Shown: positions 34,493-43,098 of the stretch, in pieces
Position numbering within the stretch: position 1 is the first letter of the stretch
Layout: every line of letters begins with the position of its first letter
Assembly: GCF_030064165.1 (NCBI RefSeq)
Contig: NZ_CP125947.1
Span: 2,356,001-2,420,000, forward strand
DNA: 64,000 nt
Direction of reading: 5' to 3'
From: Comamonas resistens
Lineage (GTDB): Bacteria > Pseudomonadota > Gammaproteobacteria > Burkholderiales > Burkholderiaceae_C
Notes under the pieces: generated by a model
What the model saw: only the letters and a program-made list of their open reading frames with translations
What the model was told of the DNA's origin: nothing
Databases searched by the model: none
Position numbers and translations under genes: made by a program

Positions 34493-35973
34493 TTCAACAT
34501 CCCTTCCAGCTCCACCATCCCCGCCATAATCTCGGCCTCCAGCACTTTTAAATCCGCCAAAATCTTGGAAGGTGATTCATATTCCACGACTTCATGCACC
34601 ACTTCCTTGTAACGGTTAATGCTGAGGTCATAGCCATTGGCCGCAATCTCGGCCTTGGGCACGCAAAAGCTTTGCTCGTTGCGAAAACGCGTGGTTTCGT
34701 TGCCCGTGCGTTGCTGCCAGCGCATCAGCACATCGGGCAGGTTATTGCTGGCGTGCTCATTGGGCAGCGGGTTGCGCTTGTCGTCCAGGCTGAAACCGTC
34801 GGCCCGCATGTCGTAAAACCAGACGTTCTCGGTGCCGCCGCTATTGGTTTTCGTGAACAGCAGGATGGCGGTGGACACGCCCGCATAGGGCTTGAACACG
34901 CCCGAGGGCATGGAGACAATGCCGTCGAGCTTTTGCTCTTCGAGCAGCATTTGGCGCAGTGTTTTGTGCGCCTTGCTGCTGCCAAACAAGACCCCATCGG
35001 GCACGATGACGGCGGCGCGGCCGCCGGTCTTCATCAGGCGCAGGAACAAGGCCAGAAACAGCAGTTCGGTCTTTTTGGTTTTGACCATGGCCTGCAGGTC
35101 TTTGGCCGTGGCCTCGTAGTCCAGGCTGCCAGCGAACGGTGGGTTGGCAAGGATGAGGCTGAACTTGTCTTCCACACCGGCGTGGTTTTCGCTCAGTGAG
35201 TCGCGGTTTTCAATCTGCGGGTTTTCAATGCCGTGCAGCAGCATGTTCATGGAGCCAATGCGCAGCATGGTGCTGTCAAAGTCAAAGCCGAAAAAGGTGG
35301 CTTCGTTGAACTGCTGCGTGCTGGCGGTGTCGGCGTAAATAGCCTGGCCGTGGTGCTGCTGCAAATATTCAGCCGCAGCGACCAGAAAGCCGGCGCTGCC
35401 GCAGGCGGGGTCGCAGATGGTGTCGCCGGGCTGGGGGGCCATCATGTCCACCATCAGCTTGATGATGTGGCGCGGCGTGCGGAACTGGCCGTTTTGCCCT
35501 GCGGTGGCAATTTTGCCCAGCATGTATTCGTACAGATCGCCCTTGGTGTCGCGGTCGTCCATGGGGATGTCGGCTACCATGTCTACCACCTTGGCCAGCA
35601 GCGCGGGCGTGGGGATGGTGAAGCGCGCATCCTTCATGTGCTGGGCGTAGGTGGAGTTTTCACCCGTACCGCCCAGGTTGCGGATGAAGGGAAAGACCTC
35701 ATCGCCCACGATGCGGTAGATGGCGCTGGCGTCGCCCAGGTCCTTGAACGCCGACCAGCGCAGATGGCGCTGCTCGGGCGTGAAGATGGGCGATTCAATG
35801 GGCTGGCCGGTGCGGTTGGCCTTTTTTTCTTTCAGGGTCTGGATGTCATCGAGCCGCTTGATGAACAGCAGGTAGGTGAGTTGCTCGATCACCTCCATGG
35901 GGTTGGAGATGCCGCCGCTCCAGAAGGCGTCCCAGATGCGGTCGATTTGCGATTTGATGGTGCCGGTGATCAT
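34489..35973 (-). CDS. hsdM: Type I restriction-modification N6-adenine methyltransferase subunit M
   Basis: A 494-aa methyltransferase. The N-terminal HsdM helical domain starts IDRIWDAFWSGGISNPMEVI. The SAM-binding motif I is DPACGSAGFLVAAAE, and the catalytic motif IV is LILANPPFAGSLDY (N6-adenine type NPPF). Acting with HsdS it methylates and so protects the host sites. It is the first gene of the minus-strand hsdM-hsdS-hsdR operon, with no other gene inserted. Confidence 0.93.
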   Translation of the reverse strand: MITGTIKSQIDRIWDAFWSGGISNPMEVIEQLTYLLFIKRLDDIQTLKEKKANRTGQPIESPIFTPEQRHLRWSAFKDLGDASAIYRIVGDEVFPFIRNLGGTGENSTYAQHMKDARFTIPTPALLAKVVDMVADIPMDDRDTKGDLYEYMLGKIATAGQNGQFRTPRHIIKLMVDMMAPQPGDTICDPACGSAGFLVAAAEYLQQHHGQAIYADTASTQQFNEATFFGFDFDSTMLRIGSMNMLLHGIENPQIENRDSLSENHAGVEDKFSLILANPPFAGSLDYEATAKDLQAMVKTKKTELLFLALFLRLMKTGGRAAVIVPDGVLFGSSKAHKTLRQMLLEEQKLDGIVSMPSGVFKPYAGVSTAILLFTKTNSGGTENVWFYDMRADGFSLDDKRNPLPNEHASNNLPDVLMRWQQRTGNETTRFRNEQSFCVPKAEIAANGYDLSINRYKEVVHEVVEYESPSKILADLKVLEAEIMAGMVELEGMLK

Positions 35974-36103
35974 TGGCCAAAAATCCGTTGTGCAGTAGTG
36001 GCGCGCAGTATGCAGCGCAGGCTTTTGATCTTAACCAACGGGCAGGCGGGTTTTGCCGGGTTGATGGGTAGCACCTGTTTTTGGGTTTCCTTTAAAAATT
36101 AAT

Positions 36104-36138
36104 AGCTGTTGGCGCTTGATGGATAAGCGCTAGCAGCT
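36104..36138. repeat. AGC palindromic repeat right of the hsd operon
   Basis: AGCTGTTGGCGCTT (36104-36117) and AAGCGCTAGCAGCT (36125-36138), then TTTTTGATTG. It matches the copy at 29819 closely, so the restriction operon lies between two like elements. Confidence 0.8.
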
Positions 36139-36169
36139 TTTTTGATTGAAATTTCAGGAGTGCTTATAG

Positions 36170-36246
36170 GACTTGCGCAAACGAGGATGTACCAAGGTCT
36201 GCAGCCCTGAGTCGAAGCTTCTGCCTGAACCTGGTTTGCGCAGGTC
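36170..36246. repeat. 77-bp TTGCGCAA-ended repeat, copy A
   Basis: The ends are inverse to each other: GACTTGCGCAAAC at the left, GTTTGCGCAGGTC at the right. It aligns without gaps to copy B at 37130-37206 (19 differences over 77 positions, about 75% identical). It lies immediately after the lyase gene's stop. Confidence 0.75.
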
Positions 36247-36251
36247 GTGAC

Positions 36252-37112
36252 TTATTGGTATTTCTGCTCCAGCGCGTCCCAGAAGTCCTTGTTCACCAGA
36301 CGCTGGCGCTCCAGGAACGGGGCGACGATGGCCGGGTCTTCGTCGACCTTGTGTTCGTCGCGCAGCAGGGTCAGGCATTTCTGCATGCCGGCTACCGCGC
36401 CCTGCAGGGCGGCATTGGCATAGAGCACAAAGCCGTAGCCCAGCTGGCCCAGTTCATCGGCGTTGAAGATGGGCGTCTTGCCGCCGATGACCATGTTCAT
36501 GAGCTGGGGCGCCTGCAAGCGCTGGGGCAGGGCGCGCACTTCCTCGGCCTTCGTCACGGCCTCGACAAACAGGATGTCGGCGCCGGCCTCCTGAAAGGCC
36601 TGGGCGCGCTCGACGGCGGCTTCGAAGCCATGGACGGCAGCGGCATCGGTGCGCGCCATGATGAGGGTGCCTTCGTTGCGGCGCGCATCGACGGCGGCGC
36701 GGATCTTGCCCAGCATCTCGCTGGTTTCGATCACGGCCTTGCCGTTGAAGTGACCGCAGCGCTTGGGGCTGACCTGGTCTTCGAGCTGGATGCAGTCGGC
36801 GCCGGCACGCTCCAGCGTGCGTACGGCGTGGTAGGTGTTGACGGCATTGCCGAAGCCCGTGTCGGCATCGACGAGCAGCGGCACTTCCACGGCGTCGCGG
36901 ATGCGGGCCGTATGGTCGGCGATATCGGTCAGGCCCATAAAGCCCTGGTCGGGCATGCCGAACCACATATTGGTGACGCCGGCACCGGTGACGTAGATGG
37001 CTTCAAAGCCCAGGTCGGCGATCAAGCGAGCCGACATGGCGTTGAAGGCACCGGGCACGAGCACGCCGCGGCGCGCTTCGGCCAGGGCTTGGAGTTGTTG
37101 TTTGGGATTCAT
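36252..37112 (-). CDS. Isocitrate lyase/PEP mutase family enzyme (PrpB-like lyase)
   Basis: A 286-aa (beta/alpha)8 lyase. The catalytic cysteine is in SPKRCGHFNGKAV (Cys119); LLVDADTGFGNAVNTYH, QLEDQVSPK and IMARTDAAAVHGFE carry the Mg-binding residues. It sits last in the minus-strand prp region, so 2-methylisocitrate cleavage to pyruvate plus succinate is the natural reading, but the sequence (VPGAFNAMSARLIADLGF, LPQRLQAPQLMNMVIGGKTP) looks closer to the oxaloacetate decarboxylase or dimethylmalate-lyase branch than to canonical PrpB. It is framed by a pair of 77-bp repeats. Confidence 0.75.
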   Translation of the reverse strand: MNPKQQLQALAEARRGVLVPGAFNAMSARLIADLGFEAIYVTGAGVTNMWFGMPDQGFMGLTDIADHTARIRDAVEVPLLVDADTGFGNAVNTYHAVRTLERAGADCIQLEDQVSPKRCGHFNGKAVIETSEMLGKIRAAVDARRNEGTLIMARTDAAAVHGFEAAVERAQAFQEAGADILFVEAVTKAEEVRALPQRLQAPQLMNMVIGGKTPIFNADELGQLGYGFVLYANAALQGAVAGMQKCLTLLRDEHKVDEDPAIVAPFLERQRLVNKDFWDALEQKYQ

Positions 37113-37129
37113 GGTCTGTCTCTTCTCTA

Positions 37130-37206
37130 GGTTTGCGCAAGCCAGGATGCGCCAAAGACTGCTGCCTTGAGGCGAGGCTCTTGCCTGAGCCTGATTTGCG
37201 TAAGTT
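37130..37206. repeat. 77-bp TTGCGCAA-ended repeat, copy B
   Basis: A second copy in direct orientation 960 bp from copy A, just upstream of the lyase start. The inverse ends GTTTGCGCAA and TTTGCGTAAGTT are kept, although the right end is more decayed. Confidence 0.75.
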
Positions 37207-37217
37207 GTTTCTGTTTT

Positions 37218-37250
37218 GATAGCTGCTTGCGCTTGTCTATCAAGCGTTTC
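37218..37250. repeat. AGC palindromic repeat after prpF
   Basis: GATAGCTGCTTGCGCTTG, then TCTATCAAGCG. The right arm is decayed (TTTCAGTATG). It begins 12 bp after 77-bp repeat B and ends 15 bp before the prpF stop. Confidence 0.7.
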
Positions 37251-37264
37251 AGTATGTTTTGATA

Positions 37265-38485
37265 CTATTTGGCCTCAAGCACTTCACCGGGCACGCGAAT
37301 CCAGCCTTCCATCAGAATGCGGGCGCTGCGGCTCATCAGGGCCTTGGTGACCTTCCATTGGCTGTCGACCAGTTGGGCCTCGGCGCCCACACGCAGCGTG
37401 CCGGAGGGGTGGCCAAAGCGCACCGAACTGGGCGCTTTTTCGCGCTCGCCGCCGCCAGCGGCCAGATTGACCAGGGTGCCGGGAATGGCCGCTGCCGTGC
37501 CGATGGCCACGGCGGCCGTGCCCATCATGGCGTGGTGCAGCTTGCCCATGGACAGGGCGCGCACGACGAGGTCTATGTCCTTGCCATCAATGGCTTTGCC
37601 GCTGGACGATGTGTAGCTTTGGGCCGGGGCCACAAAGGCAATCTTGGGCGTGTGCTGGCGGGTGGAGGCTTCGTTCAGGTCCTTGATCAAGCCCATGCGC
37701 AGCGCGCCATGGGCGCGAATGGCTTCAAAGCGGGCCAGTGCTTCGGTGTCGTTATTGATGGTGTCCTGCAACTCACAGCCCGTGTAGCCCAGATCCTTGG
37801 CGTTCAGAAAGATGGTGGGAATGCCTGCATTGATCATGGTGGCGGCAAAGCTGCCCACGCCGGGTACATCCAGGCGGTCTACCAAATGACCCGTGGGGAA
37901 CATGGCTCCGCCATCTTCGCCATCGTCTGCCGGGTCCAAGAACTCCAGTGCTACTTCGGCAGCGGCAAAGGTCACGCCGTCAAGTTCAAAGTCACCGGTT
38001 TCCTGCACCTGTCCGTCGGTGATTGGCACATGGGCCACGATGGTCTTGGCGATATTGGTCTGCCAGATACGGATGGTGGCCGTGCCGTTGCGTGGGATTT
38101 TGGTTGCGTCGATCAGACCCATATGAATGGCGCAGGGGCCGACGGCGGCGCTGAGGTTGCCGCAGTTGCCGCTCCAGTCCACAAAGGGCTGGTCGATGGC
38201 GACCTGACCAAACAGATAGTCCACATCATGACCGGGGCGTGTGCTCTTGCTGAGGATCACGCCCTTGCTGGTGCTGGACGAAGCATTGCCCATGCCGTCG
38301 ATCTGCTTGCCATAGGGGTCGGGGCTGCCCAGCGCGCGCAGAAAGATGGCATTGCGCACGGCGCCCGGTTGCCGGGCCGCTTCAGGCAGATCCTGCAGCT
38401 TGAAGAACACGCCTTTGCTGGTGCCGCCGCGCAGATAGGTGGCGGGAATTTTGATTTGCGGCGCAAACCGTTTTGTCTCGGTCAT
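37265..38485 (-). CDS. prpF: 2-methylaconitate cis-trans isomerase PrpF
   Basis: A 406-aa diaminopimelate-epimerase-fold isomerase that converts the trans product of AcnD into cis-2-methylaconitate. IPATYLRGGTSKGVFFKLQDLP is the family opening (two pieces around residues 12-33), and DWSGNCGNLSAAVGP contains the active-site Cys-Gly-Asn; the second acid/base region is near CELQDTIND. It lies just downstream of acnD, the obligatory partner pair replacing PrpD. I chose ATG 38485 (MTETKRFAPQ); an ATG 18 bases upstream is also open. Confidence 0.92.
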   Translation of the reverse strand: MTETKRFAPQIKIPATYLRGGTSKGVFFKLQDLPEAARQPGAVRNAIFLRALGSPDPYGKQIDGMGNASSSTSKGVILSKSTRPGHDVDYLFGQVAIDQPFVDWSGNCGNLSAAVGPCAIHMGLIDATKIPRNGTATIRIWQTNIAKTIVAHVPITDGQVQETGDFELDGVTFAAAEVALEFLDPADDGEDGGAMFPTGHLVDRLDVPGVGSFAATMINAGIPTIFLNAKDLGYTGCELQDTINNDTEALARFEAIRAHGALRMGLIKDLNEASTRQHTPKIAFVAPAQSYTSSSGKAIDGKDIDLVVRALSMGKLHHAMMGTAAVAIGTAAAIPGTLVNLAAGGGEREKAPSSVRFGHPSGTLRVGAEAQLVDSQWKVTKALMSRSARILMEGWIRVPGEVLEAK

Positions 38486-38510
38486 GGTGTTTTCTTTATC
38501 CATTCAAAGC

Positions 38511-38536
38511 AGCAGCTATCGAAATTGATAGCTGCT
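38511..38536. repeat. Short AGC-type palindrome between prpF and acnD
   Basis: AGCAGCTATC (38511-38520), loop GAAATT, GATAGCTGCT (38527-38536). A core-less relative of the AGC repeat in the 59-bp acnD-prpF gap, able to fold in the operon mRNA. Confidence 0.65.
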
Positions 38537-38544
38537 TTCCCTGG

Positions 38545-41199
38545 TCAGTCTTGAGGTTCAAGCACTTTTTGTTCAATGTTTTCAGCCAGAAAGTCCTGGG
38601 CAAAGCGCTGTAGTACACCACCGGCCTCATAGATGCTGACCTCTTCCGCAGTATCCAGGCGGCAGGTCACAGGCACTTCAGTGCGTGCGCCCGTGGTGCG
38701 GTAGATATGCAAGCTCAGTTGTGCACGCGGCTGGCGTTTGCCAACGACGTCGAAAGTCTCAGTGCCATCCAGACCCAGGGTGTGGCGCGTGGTGCCTGGC
38801 AGGAATTCCAGCGGCAGCACGCCCATGCCGATCAGATTGGTGCGGTGGATGCGTTCAAAACCTTCGGCCGCAATCGCTTCCACTCCCGCCAGTCGCACGC
38901 CCTTGGCGGCCCAGTCGCGGCTGGAGCCCTGGCCGTAGTCGGCCCCCGCGATGATGATCAGCGGCTGCTTGCGCTGCATATAGGTCTCTATGGCTTCCCA
39001 CATGCGCATGACCCGGCCTTCGGGCTCGACGCGGGCCAGAGAGCCCTGGCGCACCTTGCCGTTGCCGTCCACCACCATTTCATTGAACAGCTTGGGGTTG
39101 GCGAAGGTCGCGCGCTGCGCGGTCAGGTGGTCGCCGCGATGGGTGGCGTAGGAGTTGAAGTCCTCCTCGGGCAGGCCCATCTTGTGCAGATATTCGCCGG
39201 CAGCGCTGTCGAGCAGGATGGCATTCGATGGCGAGAGGTGGTCGGTGGTGATGTTGTCGGGCAGTATGGCCAAGGGGCGCATGCCGCGCAGCGTGCGCTT
39301 TCCCGCCAGAGCGCCTTCCCCCTCTGTATCCCAGTAGGGAGGGCGGCGGATATAGGTCGATTGAGGGCGCCAGTCGTACAGTGCCTCCACGTTTTCGCCG
39401 TTGTCGGCATGGATGGCGAACATGGGCTCGTACACCTTGCGGAACTGCTCGGGCTGCACGGCGGCCTTGGCCACGGCATCGATTTCCTCGTCGCCGGGCC
39501 AGATGTCCTTGAGGCGGATCTCGCGGCCCTGGAATATGCCCAGCACATCGTTTTCAATATCAAAGCGGATGGTGCCCGCAATCGCATAGGCCACGACCAG
39601 TGGCGGAGAAGCCAGGAAGGCCTGCTTGGCATAGGGGTGGATGCGGCCGTCGAAATTGCGGTTGCCAGAGAGCACGGCCGTGGTGTAGAGGTCGCGGTCA
39701 ATGATTTCCTGCTGGATGGCAGGGTCCAGCGCACCGCTCATGCCGTTGCAGGTGGTGCAGGCAAAGGCCACCACGCCAAAGCCCAGGGCTTCGAGGTCAT
39801 GCATGAGCCCGGCTTGTTCCAGATACAGGGGTACGGTCCTGGAACCCGGAGCCAGGGACGATTTGACCCAGGGCTTGCGCGTCAGGCCCAGATTGCGGGC
39901 ATTGCGCGCCAGCAGGCCGGCCGTGATCACATTGCGCGGGTTGCTGGTGTTGGTGCAACTGGTGATGGCCGCAATGATGACGGCACCATCGGGCATCTGG
40001 CCTTCTTGCTCGGTCCATTCACCGGCAATGCCCTTGGCCGTCAGATCGCTGGTGGCCAGACGGGCATGCGGGTTGGACGGACCGGCCATATTGCGTACCA
40101 CGCTGGACAGATCGAACGTGAGCGTGCGCTCGTATTCGGCGTTTGCCAGCGTATCGGCCCAGAGACCGGCCTGCTTGGCATAGGTTTCGACCAGTTGCAC
40201 CTGGGCAGGCTCGCGGCCCGTGAGGCGCAGATAGTCAATGGTCTGCTCGTCGATGGCGAACATGGCGGCCGTGGCGCCGTATTCGGGCGCCATATTGGAG
40301 ATGGTGGCGCGGTCGCCAATCGTCAGGCTGCGCGCGCCTGCGCCATGGAACTCCAGATAGGCGCCGACCACTTTTTGCTGGCGCAGGAACTGGGTCAGGG
40401 CCAGCACGATGTCGGTGGCCGTGATGCCGTGCTGGCGCTTGCCGGTCAGTTGCACGCCAATGATTTCGGGCAGGCGCATCCACGAGGCGCGGCCCAGCAT
40501 CACGTTCTCGGCTTCGAGGCCGCCCACGCCGACAGCGATCACGCCCAGTGCATCGACATGCGGCGTGTGGCTGTCCGTGCCCACCAGGGTGTCCGGATAT
40601 GCTTCGCCATTGATAGCGTGGATCACAGGGCTCATGCGCTCCAGATTGATCTGATGCATGATGCCGTTGCCCGGCGGAATCACCTCCACGTTCTTGAAGG
40701 CGCGCTTGCACCAGTCTATGAAGTGAAAGCGGTCCTCGTTGCGCCGGTCTTCGATGGCGCGGTTCTTCTCGAAGGCCTCGGGGTCATGGCCGCCGCACTC
40801 CACGGCCAGCGAATGGTCCACGATCAGCTGCACGGGCACCACGGGGTTCACCGCTGCGGGGTCACCGCCCTGGTCCGCAATCGCGTCGCGCAGCCCTGCC
40901 AGGTCGACCAGCGCCGTCTGGCCCAGGATGTCATGGCAGACCACACGGGCCGGGAACCAGGGGAAGTCGCGCTCGCGCTTGCGTAGCGCGATCTGGGTCA
41001 GGCATTCGGCGAGCATGGCCGGGTCGCAGCGGCGCACCAGATTCTCGGCATGCACGCGACTGGTATAGGGCAGCGTGGCCCAGGCACCGGGGCAGATGGC
41101 ATCGACGGCGGCCTGCGCATCAAAGTAATGCAGAGCAGTCCCAGGCAGAGGGCGGCGATAGATGCTGGGAGAAATATGGGGGGGCAGGGGCTTGCTCAT
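38545..41199 (-). CDS. acnD: Fe/S-dependent 2-methylcitrate dehydratase AcnD
   Basis: An 884-aa aconitase-superfamily enzyme that dehydrates 2-methylcitrate in propionate oxidation. The cluster cysteines lie in ITSCTNTSNPRN and FACTTCNGMSG; GTDSHTPHVDALGVIAVGVGG, CRLD...E near the swivel and ADYGQGSSRDWAAKG are aconitase signatures. Start ATG 41199 (MSKPLPPHIS) is chosen over an upstream in-frame ATG that would run into the GntR gene. It sits between the GntR gene and prpF in a minus-strand operon. Confidence 0.93.
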   Translation of the reverse strand: MSKPLPPHISPSIYRRPLPGTALHYFDAQAAVDAICPGAWATLPYTSRVHAENLVRRCDPAMLAECLTQIALRKRERDFPWFPARVVCHDILGQTALVDLAGLRDAIADQGGDPAAVNPVVPVQLIVDHSLAVECGGHDPEAFEKNRAIEDRRNEDRFHFIDWCKRAFKNVEVIPPGNGIMHQINLERMSPVIHAINGEAYPDTLVGTDSHTPHVDALGVIAVGVGGLEAENVMLGRASWMRLPEIIGVQLTGKRQHGITATDIVLALTQFLRQQKVVGAYLEFHGAGARSLTIGDRATISNMAPEYGATAAMFAIDEQTIDYLRLTGREPAQVQLVETYAKQAGLWADTLANAEYERTLTFDLSSVVRNMAGPSNPHARLATSDLTAKGIAGEWTEQEGQMPDGAVIIAAITSCTNTSNPRNVITAGLLARNARNLGLTRKPWVKSSLAPGSRTVPLYLEQAGLMHDLEALGFGVVAFACTTCNGMSGALDPAIQQEIIDRDLYTTAVLSGNRNFDGRIHPYAKQAFLASPPLVVAYAIAGTIRFDIENDVLGIFQGREIRLKDIWPGDEEIDAVAKAAVQPEQFRKVYEPMFAIHADNGENVEALYDWRPQSTYIRRPPYWDTEGEGALAGKRTLRGMRPLAILPDNITTDHLSPSNAILLDSAAGEYLHKMGLPEEDFNSYATHRGDHLTAQRATFANPKLFNEMVVDGNGKVRQGSLARVEPEGRVMRMWEAIETYMQRKQPLIIIAGADYGQGSSRDWAAKGVRLAGVEAIAAEGFERIHRTNLIGMGVLPLEFLPGTTRHTLGLDGTETFDVVGKRQPRAQLSLHIYRTTGARTEVPVTCRLDTAEEVSIYEAGGVLQRFAQDFLAENIEQKVLEPQD

Positions 41200-41218
41200 T
41201 TTGTCTTTGGGGGGATGT

Positions 41219-41701
41219 TCACAAAGCCAGGGCAGGGTGTGGCTCAGGGCTGAGATCGGAGAAGGCGGAGGGCGGGTTCGAGTGCGCGGCAGGGCGCTTG
41301 TTCTGCGCGCCATTGTGTTGCCTGCCCAGTGCCAGCTGCAGCCGGGCCTGGGCCACGGCGTACAACTGCCGGGTCAATGCCGTGCTGACGGTACGGGGCT
41401 GGCTCTGCAGCCGGGCCAGATGGTCGGCCAGCAGCTCGCAAAGTTGCCGGGCCTCCTGCACCTGGGCGGGCGTGAGCTGGGTCACGCTCATGCCGCGCCG
41501 GGGCTGGGCGGTCAGCAGGCCTTCATGGCACAGCAGCTTCATGGCCTCGCGCACGGGGGTGCGGCTTACGCCAAATTCCTGGGCCAGTGCGCCATCGTTG
41601 ATATCGCTGCCCGGCGGCATCTGATGACTCAGAATGCGCTCGCGCAGTTTGTCTGCAATGGCAATGCACAGCGAATGGGGTTGCATGGTCTGGGCAGTCA
41701 T
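41219..41701 (-). CDS. Short GntR/FCD-type regulator
   Basis: A 160-aa regulator. The winged HTH is complete (ADKLRERILSHQMPPGSDIN then EFGVSRTPVREAMKLLCHEG), and the next helices (EARQLCELLADHLARLQSQ) start an FCD-type sensor domain, but the protein ends after a low-complexity tail (NPPSAFSDLSPEPHPALAL). FCD regulators are normally 210-240 aa with a metal-binding His triad, which is missing. It may be a truncated but functional repressor or decaying. It lies between prpC and acnD, 20 bp before acnD. Confidence 0.75.
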   Translation of the reverse strand: MTAQTMQPHSLCIAIADKLRERILSHQMPPGSDINDGALAQEFGVSRTPVREAMKLLCHEGLLTAQPRRGMSVTQLTPAQVQEARQLCELLADHLARLQSQPRTVSTALTRQLYAVAQARLQLALGRQHNGAQNKRPAAHSNPPSAFSDLSPEPHPALAL

Positions 41702-41720
41702 GGCATGTGCCTGGCAGCTC

Positions 41721-42905
41721 TTACTGTCGCTCGTCAATGGGCACAAACTGCAGATCGTCGGGGCCGGTGTAATTGGCACTGGGGCGGATGATCTTGTTGT
41801 CCTGGCGCTGCTCGATGATGTGGGCGGCCCAGCCGCTGGTGCGCGCGAGCACGAACAAGGGCGTGAACATGGCCGTGGGCACGCCCATCATGTGGTAGCT
41901 GACGGCGCTGAACCAGTCGAGATTGGGAAACATGTTCTTGACTTCCCACATCACCGATTCCAGGCGCGCAGCGATGTCGTACATCTTGGTGCTGCCGGCC
42001 TCGTCGGAGAGCTGCTTGGCCACGCCCTTGATCACCACGTTGCGCGGGTCGCTGACGGTATAGACGGGGTGGCCGAAGCCGATCACGACTTCCTTGGCAT
42101 CCACGCGGCGGCGGATATCGGCTTCGGCTTCTGCGGGGCTGTCATAGCGCTTCTGGATCTCGAAGGCCACCTCGTTGGCGCCCCCATGCTTGGGGCCGCG
42201 CAGCGCGCCGATGGCGCCGGTGATGGCCGAGTACATATCGCTGCCCGTGCCGGCGACCACGCGGGCCGTGAAGGTGGAGGCGTTGAACTCGTGCTCGGCA
42301 TAGAGATTGAGCGAGGTATGCATGGCGCGCACCCAGCTGTCCGAAGGCTTGGCACCATGCAGCAGGTGCAGAAAGTGGCCGCCTATGGAGTCGTCGTCGG
42401 TTTCCACCGCTATGCGGCGGCCCGAGTTGCTGAAGTGGTACCAGTACAGCAGCATGGAGCCCAGCGAGGCCATCAGGCGGTCGGCGATGTCGCGTGCACC
42501 GGGCAGGTTGTGGTCGTCCTTCTCGGGCAGGGCGCAGCCCAGGGCCGAGACGCCGGTGCGCATCACATCCATGGGGTGGCTGGCGGCTGGCAGTTGCTCC
42601 AGCGCCGCCTTCACGCTGGTGGGCAGGCCGCGCAGGGCCTTGAGCTTGGTCTTGTAGGCCTTGAGTTCGGCACGTGTGGGCAGTTTGCCGTGCACCAGAA
42701 GGTGGGCGATTTCCTCGAATTCGCAGACCTCGGCAATGTCCAGAATGTCGTAACCACGGTAGTGCAGATCGTTGCCGGTCTTGCCGACGGTGCATAGCGC
42801 GGTATTGCCTGCTGTCACGCCCGACAGCGCCACGGATTTCTTGGGTTTGAAAGCCCCGGCTGCGGGGAGGATGGATTCGATAGTGGGTTGGGCAACGGCG
42901 CTCAT
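41721..42905 (-). CDS. prpC: 2-methylcitrate synthase
   Basis: A 394-aa citrate-synthase-family enzyme that condenses propionyl-CoA with oxaloacetate. [20 protein letters not shown] and [13 protein letters not shown] are the PrpC-type start; the catalytic His pair is in [12 protein letters not shown] and [14 protein letters not shown], and the Asp is in the C-terminal [17 protein letters not shown] region. CTGAGGAGACTTGC provides a good ribosome-binding site. It is the first gene of the prp operon, divergent from the ScfR-type regulator. Confidence 0.93.
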   Translation of the reverse strand: MSAVAQPTIESILPAAGAFKPKKSVALSGVTAGNTALCTVGKTGNDLHYRGYDILDIAEVCEFEEIAHLLVHGKLPTRAELKAYKTKLKALRGLPTSVKAALEQLPAASHPMDVMRTGVSALGCALPEKDDHNLPGARDIADRLMASLGSMLLYWYHFSNSGRRIAVETDDDSIGGHFLHLLHGAKPSDSWVRAMHTSLNLYAEHEFNASTFTARVVAGTGSDMYSAITGAIGALRGPKHGGANEVAFEIQKRYDSPAEAEADIRRRVDAKEVVIGFGHPVYTVSDPRNVVIKGVAKQLSDEAGSTKMYDIAARLESVMWEVKNMFPNLDWFSAVSYHMMGVPTAMFTPLFVLARTSGWAAHIIEQRQDNKIIRPSANYTGPDDLQFVPIDERQ

Positions 42906-43018
42906 GCAAGTCTCCTCAGGTAGTGAATAAGCCGATCAAGCTGCTGCTTTTCGTCTGCTGTGATCTGCCATACTTCGCAATCTACGCATTTGTGTTTTAT
43001 TGAGATAGTCCTGAATTG

Positions 43019-43071
43019 GCGAAGAATTGCGAAGCAAAAACAAATGTTTTGCGAAGTTTGCAAATTTCGCA
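43019..43071. promoter_or_regulatory. Operator region of the prp regulator (RamB-like palindrome)
   Basis: A 22-bp near-perfect palindrome at 43050-43071 reads TGCGAA, G, TTTGCAAA, T, TTCGCA. Two more GCGAAG hexamers lie at 43019 and 43029 and a TTCGCAA at 42974. The centre resembles the corynebacterial RamB site (ACTTTGCAAA), and RamB is a relative of the regulator encoded just downstream. Confidence 0.7.
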
Positions 43072-43098
43072 GCAAAGCAAGAACAAGGAGCAAGAACC

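Noticed and set aside
38707..40986. 759-aa plus-strand frame opposite acnD
   Set aside because: Shadow of acnD; composition is biased to His, Gln and Gly with no family features.
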